27,385 nucleotides of DNA, taken from positions 1 to 27,385 of the forward strand of contig JAJYTJ010000036.1 of the NCBI GenBank assembly GCA_021793115.1. Reading direction: 5' to 3'. The stretch comes from Actinomycetes bacterium (GTDB lineage Bacteria; Actinomycetota; Actinomycetes; Actinomycetales; Cellulomonadaceae). The stretch's first letter is position 1; each line of letters opens with the position of its first letter. The notes under the pieces were generated by a model that ran no database searches, was not told the DNA's origin, and worked only from the letters and a program-made list of their open reading frames with translations. A program made the translations under genes and the position numbers. This document shows, one piece after another, positions 21,637 through 27,385 of this stretch.

Positions 21637-22473
21637 GTGAGCACCGACATGCGGCCGGCCCAGGTGGACCGGCGACCCCGGCGGCTCGGGCCGGGGTGGG
21701 TACCGCGCGAGCACGGCGCCTGGGCGATGCTCGTCGTGCCGGTCGTCGTCGGCGCCGTGCTCGCCGGTCCGACGTGGCGGCACGCGCTCCTGCTGCTCGC
21801 CTGGCTCGTCGCGTACTGCGCGTTCTCCGCCGCCGGCCTGTGGCTGCGCTCGGGCCGCCGCGCGCGCTACGTGGCACCCCTGCGCGCGCACGCCGCCACC
21901 GCGGGCGTGCTCGGCCTCGTGCTCGTGGCCGGGGCACCCGGCCTGCTGCGCTGGGCCCCGGTCTTCGTCGTGCTGCTCGCCGTGAGCCTCGCCCGCTCGG
22001 CCCGGCGCGCCGACCGGTCCTGGCTCAACGACGCGGTCACCGTGGTCGCGGCGTGCCTCATGACGGTGGTCTCGGCGGGGTTGCACGGCGGGTGGGGCGA
22101 CGGCTGGCTGCCGCCCGGGGCGCGGGATCGCACCGCCTGGGCGGCGGCCGGGCTCCTCGCCGGGTACTTCCTGGGCACGGTGCCGTACGTCAAGACCCTC
22201 ATCCGCGACCGCGGCGACCGGCGCGTGCTCGCCGTCTCGCTCGGCTGGCACGGCGCCCTGGCGGCTGCCGCGGTGGCGTGGCTCGTCCGCGCCCTGGCGA
22301 CGAGTGCCGGGGTTCCCGTGGCCGTCGGGCTGGCTGCCGTCGCGCTCGGCCTGCTCGCCCGGGCCGTGGCCGTGCCTCGGCGGCGGCCGTGGCCGAGTCC
22401 GAAGGCCATCGGCATCGGGGAGATCGCGGCGACCGTCGCCGTCACCGTCGTGGTGCTCGTCGCGGTCGGGTGA
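21637..22473 (+). CDS. YwiC-like membrane protein
   Basis: The 278-aa protein has about eight or nine hydrophobic helices. It begins, after a short basic stretch, with WVPREHGAWAMLVVP. The REHGAW motif marks the YwiC-like family, named after a Bacillus subtilis gene near nitrate-respiration genes. A second family feature is the FLGTVPYVKTLIRDRGDR segment. Function is unknown; it resembles prenyltransferase-type membrane enzymes only loosely. No Shine-Dalgarno site is present, and the -10-like TACGGT 6 nt upstream favours GTG 21637 over GTG 21634. The gene ends shortly before a strong terminator and the tRNA fragment. Confidence 0.88.
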   Translation: MSTDMRPAQVDRRPRRLGPGWVPREHGAWAMLVVPVVVGAVLAGPTWRHALLLLAWLVAYCAFSAAGLWLRSGRRARYVAPLRAHAATAGVLGLVLVAGAPGLLRWAPVFVVLLAVSLARSARRADRSWLNDAVTVVAACLMTVVSAGLHGGWGDGWLPPGARDRTAWAAAGLLAGYFLGTVPYVKTLIRDRGDRRVLAVSLGWHGALAAAAVAWLVRALATSAGVPVAVGLAAVALGLLARAVAVPRRRPWPSPKAIGIGEIAATVAVTVVVLVAVG

Positions 22474-22533
22474 GGCTCGGCCGGGGCCTCCTGACACCGT
22501 GGGAGCAGGGACGACGCGGCCTCCGACACGGAA

Positions 22534-22558
22534 GAACCCCCTGGGGACCAGGGGGTTC
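22534..22558. terminator. Bidirectional terminator between YwiC-like gene and tRNA fragment
   Basis: GAACCCCCTGG (22534-22544) and CCAGGGGGTTC (22548-22558) form a perfect 11-bp stem with a 3-nt loop. On the minus strand the stem is followed by TTCTTCC. It lies 3 nt after the tRNA 3' end, a normal place for a tRNA terminator, and also 60 nt after the YwiC stop. Confidence 0.85.
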
Positions 22559-22563
22559 ATCTG

Positions 22564-22605
22564 TAGCGGGAGCGGGACTCGAACCCGCGACCTCACGATT
22601 ATGAG
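22564..22605 (-). pseudogene. 3' half of tRNA-Met (CAT); probable attachment site
   Basis: On the minus strand the sequence has the anticodon loop CTCATAA with anticodon CAT (22603-22601), the 3' anticodon-stem strand TCGTG, variable loop AGGTC, a perfect T-arm (22588-22572, GCGGG-TTCGAGT-CCCGC), then the acceptor strand TCCCGCT and discriminator A. CCA is not encoded. The D-arm and acceptor 5' strand are missing, and the 5' anticodon-stem strand is imperfect (CATCA). Loss of tRNA identity right at the anticodon loop is what remains at one end of an element integrated in the 3' part of a tRNA gene. Confidence 0.75.
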
Positions 22606-22767
22606 TGATGTCGACCCCACCTCTGCGCTGTCATTATGTGGTCGACAGTCTTCTGACCAGGTACTTCTCCGAATCGTCACAGTTGGTCGCAGCTGGCTTC
22701 CGCAGCGGAAATGGCCCGGATATGGCCCAGACTCGAACGCGGCCCGTCCGGGTGGTTGCGGCCCGCG
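22606..22767. other. Element end region with short direct repeats
   Basis: No gene is seen. ATGGCCC occurs at 22711-22717 and 22722-22728 (11-bp period), and GCGGCCCG at 22739-22746 and 22758-22765. Short repeats near an attachment site can be integrase or excisionase arm sites; this is an inference. Confidence 0.35.
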
Positions 22768-24195
22768 TTAGGAAGCGGGAGCCGGGTGCCCTGTCTCGGC
22801 ATGGGTCGTGGGCTGCCGGATGACCCGGGAGAGACCAAACGGGACAAGCAAGGCGGCTGCAATGAGGATCAGTAGCGGGACTGCGACCATCCCGGGGTTG
22901 GCGTTGCTGGTCAGCAGTGCCGCGACAGCTGTCGCTACGGCAGTGCCCGCCAACGCCGTCGCGGACTGTTCGACGACGACGGTGGCAGAACCTGCCGCGA
23001 CCGGTGAGATGCCGTCGGGAACGGCTGGTTCCTCGACGACTGCGTTGATGGTGTCGAGATAGACCAGACCCATGCCGACGCCCGCGACGGTCCATGCCGC
23101 GATGTACAGGGCCGGGGAGGTGGGGAACGCGACGGCGATCCACATGACTGCCAAGCCCACCACCAGCAGGGTGATCCCCAGGGCGCCGCGGCGCCTGTAG
23201 GCCGGGCCGATGGCGGGCCGTCGTGCGGTGAAGACGCCAGTGACCGCCCAGCCCAGTCCGCCGGCGAGAAGGAGCACTCCGATCTGTCCGACGCTGAATT
23301 GCAGCAGGTCGTGAGCGAGGATCGTGACGACGGCGCTGGCGCCGAAGTAGACGCCTGTCAGCAGGCCGAGGACGGAGATCGCGGCCGGCCGGCCGGGACG
23401 GGCGCACAGCACGCCCGCGGGCAGCATTGGGGCAGCGGCAAGCACGCCGACGATGAGCGCGGCCAGCGCGATGAGGACGCTCCAGGGCGTGTGCAGCAGC
23501 GCGGTGAGTGTGGTGACCGCGACGGCGGCTGCGAGCACGACAGCGCCGCGGAATCCGAAGCTGTCTTCGGCCCGTCCGATCGGCTCTCGTGGCAGCTGGT
23601 GCGCCACGACGAGTCGCGCCAGGACGAGGAACGGCAGGTAGGCCACGAGGGACCATCGCCAGCCGACCGTAGCGGAGATCCATGCCGCGTAGGCCGGGCC
23701 GATCAGTGAGGTGATGACCCACATGGCGGAGTAGCCGGCCAGGACCATCTGCCGCCATCGCCGCGGCATCGCGGTGATGAGGGCCGACATCGAGACGGTG
23801 GCCAGCGCGCCGGCGGCCAGGCCGCTGACCACGCGTCCGGTTGCGAAGACTGCCACGCCCGGCGCGGTTGCGGAGATGAGGCCGCCGACGACGGTGACCA
23901 CCGTGAAGATGCCGAGCAGTCGTCCCGCCGGCACGCGGCCGAGCAGTCGTGAGCCCAATGGCATCGTCAAGAAGGTGGCCGCCAGCGGTGCACCTTCGAC
24001 GAGTCCGTAGTAGCGCTGCGCGCCGAAGTCGGCCGCCATCAGCGGTGTCACCGTGGCGGTGACGGACGCTTGCATGCCGGCGATCGCTTCGATCGTCAGC
24101 AGCGCGAGGGCGAGGATCCCGATTCGCGTCGAGATCAGGGCGCGCAGTGACGGTGCGGCTTCTGCCGACTGGGTGGCCACGTCTTGTTCGGTCAT
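22768..24195 (-). CDS. MFS transporter (drug-resistance-like) on the integrated element
   Basis: The 475-aa membrane protein has about 14 predicted hydrophobic helices, as in the DHA2 group of drug:proton antiporters, and the motif PLGSRLLGRVPAGRLLG in the loop after helix 2. This suggests efflux of an unknown compound; the first helix segment ILALALLTIEAIAGMQAS is atypical of characterised drug pumps. The ATG at 24195 lies 9 nt after the stop of the truncated zeta-like gene, so it may be transcribed from that operon's promoter. Codon use here is a little less GC-saturated than in the genes left of the tRNA fragment, fitting acquired DNA. Confidence 0.92.
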   Translation of the reverse strand: MTEQDVATQSAEAAPSLRALISTRIGILALALLTIEAIAGMQASVTATVTPLMAADFGAQRYYGLVEGAPLAATFLTMPLGSRLLGRVPAGRLLGIFTVVTVVGGLISATAPGVAVFATGRVVSGLAAGALATVSMSALITAMPRRWRQMVLAGYSAMWVITSLIGPAYAAWISATVGWRWSLVAYLPFLVLARLVVAHQLPREPIGRAEDSFGFRGAVVLAAAVAVTTLTALLHTPWSVLIALAALIVGVLAAAPMLPAGVLCARPGRPAAISVLGLLTGVYFGASAVVTILAHDLLQFSVGQIGVLLLAGGLGWAVTGVFTARRPAIGPAYRRRGALGITLLVVGLAVMWIAVAFPTSPALYIAAWTVAGVGMGLVYLDTINAVVEEPAVPDGISPVAAGSATVVVEQSATALAGTAVATAVAALLTSNANPGMVAVPLLILIAAALLVPFGLSRVIRQPTTHAETGHPAPAS

Positions 24196-24204
24196 CGCCG
24201 GGGC

Positions 24205-24657
24205 TCAGGCGCGGGGCAGTAGGAAGTAGTCGGGAGCGATCTCGTGGCCCACGACTGCCACGGCGTGGGTCTTGCCGGCACCAGGCCGGACCCCGACGAT
24301 CGCGCCCACCGGCTGGGCGCTGGCGGTCATACAGGCGAACAGGGTCGGCGCGACGCAGTCGGTGAAGATCCGCTCGGCGGTCGCGTCGTCGAGCGCGCCG
24401 GGTTCGGCGCTCACGCGGCGTGCAGGGCGCGCAGCCGGCTGTTGAAGTCGGCTGTCTTGGCGCACGGCGGCCTCGTCGTAGGGGTCGACGGCTTCGGCTT
24501 CGTGGCTGACGTCGAGTGCGACCAGGCGCCAGTGGTCCCGCTCGGCGTCGGTGGTCGCCTCGTAGGACTGGTGGACGTAGTGCTCGCCCAGCTGGTTGGC
24601 CAGCTCGCGCATGGTGTCGTAGACCATCGGGTCGTAGTCGAACGTCTTGCCGTTCAT
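24205..24657 (-). pseudogene. Zeta-toxin-like protein truncated just after the Walker A motif
   Basis: The 150-aa frame has an acidic helical N-terminus and then AERIFTDCVAPTLF followed by GAIVGVRPGAGKT, matching the start of the zeta toxin kinase domain with its P-loop. Zeta toxins phosphorylate UDP-N-acetylglucosamine or related substrates and need about 150 further residues (catalytic Asp, Arg finger). Here the frame ends 20 residues after the P-loop, so kinase activity is unlikely. No continuation was found in other frames before the MFS start. The ATG at 24657 overlaps the stop of the HTH gene by 4 nt (ATGA), typical of a toxin-antitoxin operon. It could instead be a small ATP-binding protein that is intact in this lineage. 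Confidence 0.7.
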
Positions 24658-25094
24658 GCCGACTCCCCCGCGGTGCCGTTCTCATCGACGACGGCGCGAG
24701 CTCGTGCCGTGTCGTGGAGACCTCCGATGTACTGCTCCTGCTTGACGATCGCCCGCCGGTACCAGTCGGCCGCGCCCTGCTTGGTCATGCCGAGTGCCTG
24801 GCCGATCTCCGACCACGTGGCGCCGGCCTCCCGGGCCGCACGCATGACGTACCAGCGTCGTCCGACGAGCAGGCCGACGAGCCGGGCGTTGGCCCGAAGG
24901 GCCTGCAAGGGGCTGACGTTCGGCAGCTGCTCGAGCGCTTCGGTGGCCACGGGGTTGCCGGGATGCTCGCGCAGAACGTCGTGCCAGTGATCGCGCGCTA
25001 CCGACGCCGCCCACACCTTCAAGAGGTCTTCGACGTCGCCGGCTCTGCCCTGCACGACGTCGTCGACGTCGAACCCCTCGTACTGCTGCTCCAT
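24654..25094 (-). CDS. HTH protein, probable antitoxin/autoregulator of a zeta-like locus
   Basis: The 146-aa protein has a helix-turn-helix at about residues 88-115 (EAGATWSEIGQALGMTKQGA, then DWYRRA), close to the sigma-70 region 4-like or MarR/Mor-type HTH found in small regulators. The N-terminal half is helical and acidic. It is the first gene of a coupled operon with the zeta-like gene, the usual antitoxin place. Two near-identical 16-bp dyads cover its promoter, so it probably represses itself. The start ATG at 25094 has no ribosome site and lies 6 nt after the candidate -10, implying a leaderless mRNA. Confidence 0.8.
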   Translation of the reverse strand: MEQQYEGFDVDDVVQGRAGDVEDLLKVWAASVARDHWHDVLREHPGNPVATEALEQLPNVSPLQALRANARLVGLLVGRRWYVMRAAREAGATWSEIGQALGMTKQGAADWYRRAIVKQEQYIGGLHDTARARAVVDENGTAGESA

Positions 25095-25096
25095 GG

Positions 25097-25112
25097 GACA
25101 AGTCTTCTTGAC
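25097..25112. promoter_or_regulatory. Operator dyad 2 over the -10 of the HTH/zeta-like operon
   Basis: On the plus strand GACAAG-TCTT-CTTGAC has 6-bp arms with one mismatch. It overlaps the candidate -10 AAGACT (minus strand) and ends 2 nt before the start codon. It matches the dyad at 25125-25140. Confidence 0.65.
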
Positions 25113-25123
25113 GACGTTCCCGC

Positions 25124-25140
25124 TGTCAAGAGTACTTGAC
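25124..25140 (-). promoter_or_regulatory. -35 element and operator dyad 1 of the HTH/zeta-like operon
   Basis: GTCAAG-AGTA-CTTGAC (25125-25140) is a perfect dyad. Its minus-strand right arm forms a consensus -35, TTGACA (25129-25124), followed by a 17-nt spacer and AAGACT as -10. A repressor bound here would block RNA polymerase. Confidence 0.7.
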
Positions 25141-25273
25141 GCTGGGACGTTCTCGCGCGAGGGGCGATACCGGAGGTAGGGGCCTACGTGCCGTTTCGTC
25201 ACTGTTCTGCACCGTCCGCTGGGTCGGGAACGCGCCTGGCGTGCGCGAGAGGACGAAGTGATGAGAGGCCGGT

Positions 25274-26755
25274 TCACGAGCATGACGGTCCGGCGAACGC
25301 GGACGTCTCGGCCCGATTCACGACGTCCCGGGATGAAGGGAGCACCTCAGTCGGTTTGGCGCCGGGGAGCCGCACAACGAACGACGTCTCGCCGTCGCGC
25401 GAGCCCGCGGTCACAGTGCCGCCGACGCGCTCGACGAGGCTGCGCACGATCGTCAGGCCCAACCCTGTCCCGCCGTCGTCTCGGCTGCGGGCGTCGTCGA
25501 GCCGGACGAAGGGCTCGAAGATCCGCTCGCACTGGTCGTCCGGGATGGGTGCGCCGTCGTTAGCGACGGTGAGTACGACGAGGTCCGGGCCGCCGGCGAT
25601 CTCGGCGTGCACGCCCGTCGCGGCGTGGCGCAGCGCGTTGTCGAGCAGGTTGCGCAGCACACGGTGCAGGTCGTCGGGGCCGATCGAGGCGAACGTGGGC
25701 TCGGTGCCGCGGTCGGGGACCTCGACGCGTCCGCGGTCCACGGGCGGGTACCCGTCGAGGACGCCCGCGACCGCGGCCCCGACCTCGCAGGACACCGGGC
25801 CGTCGGCGCGCGACGAGGACGCGCGGGCGACCGCCAGCAGCTGCTCGGTGAGCTCCTGCAGCCGGTCGGTCTCGGCGAGCACGTGGCACAGGGTCTCGTC
25901 CGCCGGAATGTCGTCGGGGTGGGCGAGCGCGATCTCCACCGACGCGCGCAGCGAGGCCAGGGGTCCGCGCAGCTCGTGGGCGGCGTCGGCCGTGAATCGC
26001 TGCTGGGCGCGGAAGCTCTCGTCGAGCCGCCCGAGCATGGTGTCGAGCGTGGCGGCCAGGGCGCTGAGCTCGTCGTGCCGGCGCGTGGTCGCCAGCCGCG
26101 AGCCGCCGGTGGTCGAGGTGATCAGCGCGGCCTCCCGCCGCATCCGCTCCACCGGGCGCAGCGCCAGCCGCACGGCAACGGCAGCCGTAGCCGTGATGAG
26201 CAGCCAGGCCAGCGCCGCCCCCCACCACGGGTACGGGACCATCGGGACGACCGGCCACTCCGCGGCATGCGGGGTCACGTAGACGTAAACGTGGTAGCCG
26301 TTCAGATCGCCCCGGACGACGACCTGGTCGCGGGCGCCAGTGGGAAAGATGTTGACGTTGTCCGGCGGGAGAACGTACGTCGTGCCATCGGACATCTGCA
26401 GCGGAGTGCCCGGTGGCGGGCCTGCGGCGGGGTCGGGCAACGGCTGCGTCCACCCCTTGTCGCGCAGCCGGTCCGTGTTGTTCTGGGAGATGAGCGTGCC
26501 GTCGGCGCGAAACAGCTGGTACGGCAGCCAGTCGTACATCCAGCCGCCCCCGGTATCCCAGTGCGGTGCCATCGAGAGCAGGGCTCCGGCCTCGGTCTGC
26601 GCCATGAGCTCGTTGGCCGACATCTGCTGGCGGTTCAGCTCGGCCCGGAACCACAAGACGCCGCTCACCAGGAGCGTCGCGGCGATGAGCCCGGCCCAGG
26701 CGGCGACCCGCACGTCGATCCGATGCCACAGCCGGGTGGCGCGCCCGGGGTTCAC
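25274..26755 (-). CDS. Two-component sensor histidine kinase
   Basis: The 493-aa kinase has transmembrane helix 1 (about residues 17-36), an extracytoplasmic sensor of about 140 aa rich in Trp/Tyr/Pro, helix 2 (about 177-199), a HAMP region, the HisKA phosphoacceptor H260 in FTADAAHELRGPLASLR, an N-box NLLDNALRHA and G-boxes including DGGTGLGLTIVRSLVERVGG. All catalytic motifs look intact. The GTG start at 26755 overlaps the stop of the response-regulator gene by 4 nt (GTGA). The partner's receiver is broken in this window, so the kinase has no obvious cognate target here. A carboxy-terminal tail of about 30 aa after the ATPase domain is not conserved in type. Confidence 0.93.
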   Translation of the reverse strand: MNPGRATRLWHRIDVRVAAWAGLIAATLLVSGVLWFRAELNRQQMSANELMAQTEAGALLSMAPHWDTGGGWMYDWLPYQLFRADGTLISQNNTDRLRDKGWTQPLPDPAAGPPPGTPLQMSDGTTYVLPPDNVNIFPTGARDQVVVRGDLNGYHVYVYVTPHAAEWPVVPMVPYPWWGAALAWLLITATAAVAVRLALRPVERMRREAALITSTTGGSRLATTRRHDELSALAATLDTMLGRLDESFRAQQRFTADAAHELRGPLASLRASVEIALAHPDDIPADETLCHVLAETDRLQELTEQLLAVARASSSRADGPVSCEVGAAVAGVLDGYPPVDRGRVEVPDRGTEPTFASIGPDDLHRVLRNLLDNALRHAATGVHAEIAGGPDLVVLTVANDGAPIPDDQCERIFEPFVRLDDARSRDDGGTGLGLTIVRSLVERVGGTVTAGSRDGETSFVVRLPGAKPTEVLPSSRDVVNRAETSAFAGPSCS

Positions 26756-27262
26756 CGGACGCCCCGGTCGTCGACCAGCCGGTACCCGGCGCCACGCACC
26801 GTCTCCAACGAGCGGCGGTCGAACGCGCCGTCGACCTTGCGGCGCAGGGCGCTCATCCGAGCCTCCACGAGGTTGACGTCGTCGGCCTCGCCCGGCCATG
26901 CCGCCACGAGGATCGCCTCCTTGCTCAGCGCCGCGCCGCCGGCCCGCGCGAGGACCTCGACCAGCGCGAACTCCCGTGCCGTCACGGGCACCGGATGCCC
27001 GCCGCGGCGCACCTCGCGGCGCACCGTGTCGACCTCCAGGTCCCCGACCCGCAGCACATCGCCGCTGACCAGGGGCGAGCGCCGCAGCAGGCTGCGCAGC
27101 CGGGCAAGCAGCACCGGGTAGCGGAAAGGCTTGCGCAGGTAGTCGTCAGCGCCGGCCGCCAGCGAGCCCACCTCGTCACGCTCGGCGTCGCGCGCCGTGA
27201 GCACCAGGATCGGCGTGACGACCTCGTCGGCCCGCAGCGACCGGCAGACCTCGAGCCCGGCC
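26752..27262 (-). pseudogene. OmpR-type response regulator, 5'-truncated
   Basis: The remaining product (about 168 aa of family sequence) starts inside the receiver at GLEVCRSLRADE, keeps TPILVLTARD (switch Thr), the conserved Lys in DDYLRKPFRY, and the full winged-helix DNA-binding domain ending ETVRGAGYRLVDDRG. The first half of the receiver, with the acidic pair and the phosphoacceptor Asp, is missing. Family similarity ends at about 27,261, where foreign sequence begins. An in-frame ATG at 27369 would add 35 unrelated residues (NPDTRQGYRLVPQNH and on), so a phosphorylation-blind fusion protein is possible. It is co-transcribed with the kinase (4-nt overlap). Confidence 0.85.
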
Positions 27263-27385
27263 TGACTTGCACAGGTTGGGGCTTCGTTGGGGTGTTGCTG
27301 CTGGTCAGAGCTTCGGGCGGGGTGATTCTGGGGCACTAATCGGTAGCCTTGGCGGGTGTCGGGGTTCATTAGAAGGGTGAAGACG
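27263..27385. mobile_element. Foreign sequence joined to the broken response regulator
   Basis: From about 27,262 (TGACTTGCACAGGTTGGGG) to the window end the composition drops in GC and shows no response-regulator coding. An abrupt join in the middle of a domain suggests an insertion-sequence end or a deletion junction. The other end, any terminal repeat and any transposase lie outside the window, so the family cannot be named. Confidence 0.45.

Noticed and set aside
22605..22771. Plus-strand open frame containing SGTRTRDLTIMS
   Set aside because: This peptide is a known false product of reading the antisense of a tRNA T-arm and anticodon arm.
22634..24685. A 683-codon minus-strand open frame
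   Set aside because: Arg-rich shadow of the MFS transporter and zeta-like genes in another frame; no domain recognised.
25188..27121. Long plus-strand open frames opposite the kinase and response regulator
   Set aside because: Low-complexity Arg/Ser/Gly-rich translations typical of antisense high-GC frames; the minus strand encodes well-conserved motifs.

Overview
The window looks like chromosomal DNA of a high-GC actinobacterium, most likely a Cellulomonas-like member of the Micrococcales. The reasons are GC-saturated third codon positions throughout, a Ku/LigD end-joining pair, a PAS-ANTAR regulator, YwiC-like, DUF6458-like and TRIC proteins, and many start codons that lack a Shine-Dalgarno site but have a -10-like hexamer about 6-8 nt upstream. 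The genus is an inference from gene style.

Left part (1-6.1 kb): the possible 5' end of a minus-strand gene; a phosphoglycerate-mutase homologue that has lost its catalytic residues; a convergent MFS transporter; an unrecognised 299-aa protein; a PAS-ANTAR RNA-binding regulator; an endonuclease/exonuclease/phosphatase-fold hydrolase; a small nucleotidyltransferase-fold protein; and a PRC-barrel/DUF2171-like protein.

DNA repair block (6.3-10.1 kb): a three-domain LigD (polymerase, phosphoesterase, ligase) faces ku. Their shared 3' spacer holds a perfect 30-bp inverted repeat and six G-rich 14-bp tandem units. Two small stress-type proteins follow (a Rho-N-like DUF7218 type and a DUF6458-like membrane protein), then a divergent pair of a TRIC channel and a ChrB-N-like protein.

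Transport block (12.5-21.5 kb, all minus strand): a solute-binding lipoprotein, a fused double permease and an ATPase form a tightly coupled Fbp/Phn-type ABC operon. Directly downstream is a COG4280-like membrane protein with two ExxE motifs. Both transcription units carry a TAAC-N4-GTTA dyad about 40 nt before the start codon, which suggests one regulator. Upstream lies a second operon of two ATPase/ABC-2-permease pairs joined by ATGA overlaps, with a possible 19-codon linking ORF between the pairs. A YwiC-like membrane protein is divergent from it.

Right part (22.56-27.4 kb): the 3' fragment of a tRNA-Met lies next to the YwiC terminator with no 5' half, as expected at one end of an element integrated in a tRNA gene. 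Beyond it are an MFS transporter, a 3'-truncated zeta-toxin-like ORF with an HTH antitoxin-like partner under a promoter that has two 16-bp dyads, and a sensor kinase whose response regulator has lost the phosphoacceptor half of its receiver at a junction near 27,261. No integrase or transposase gene is visible inside the window.
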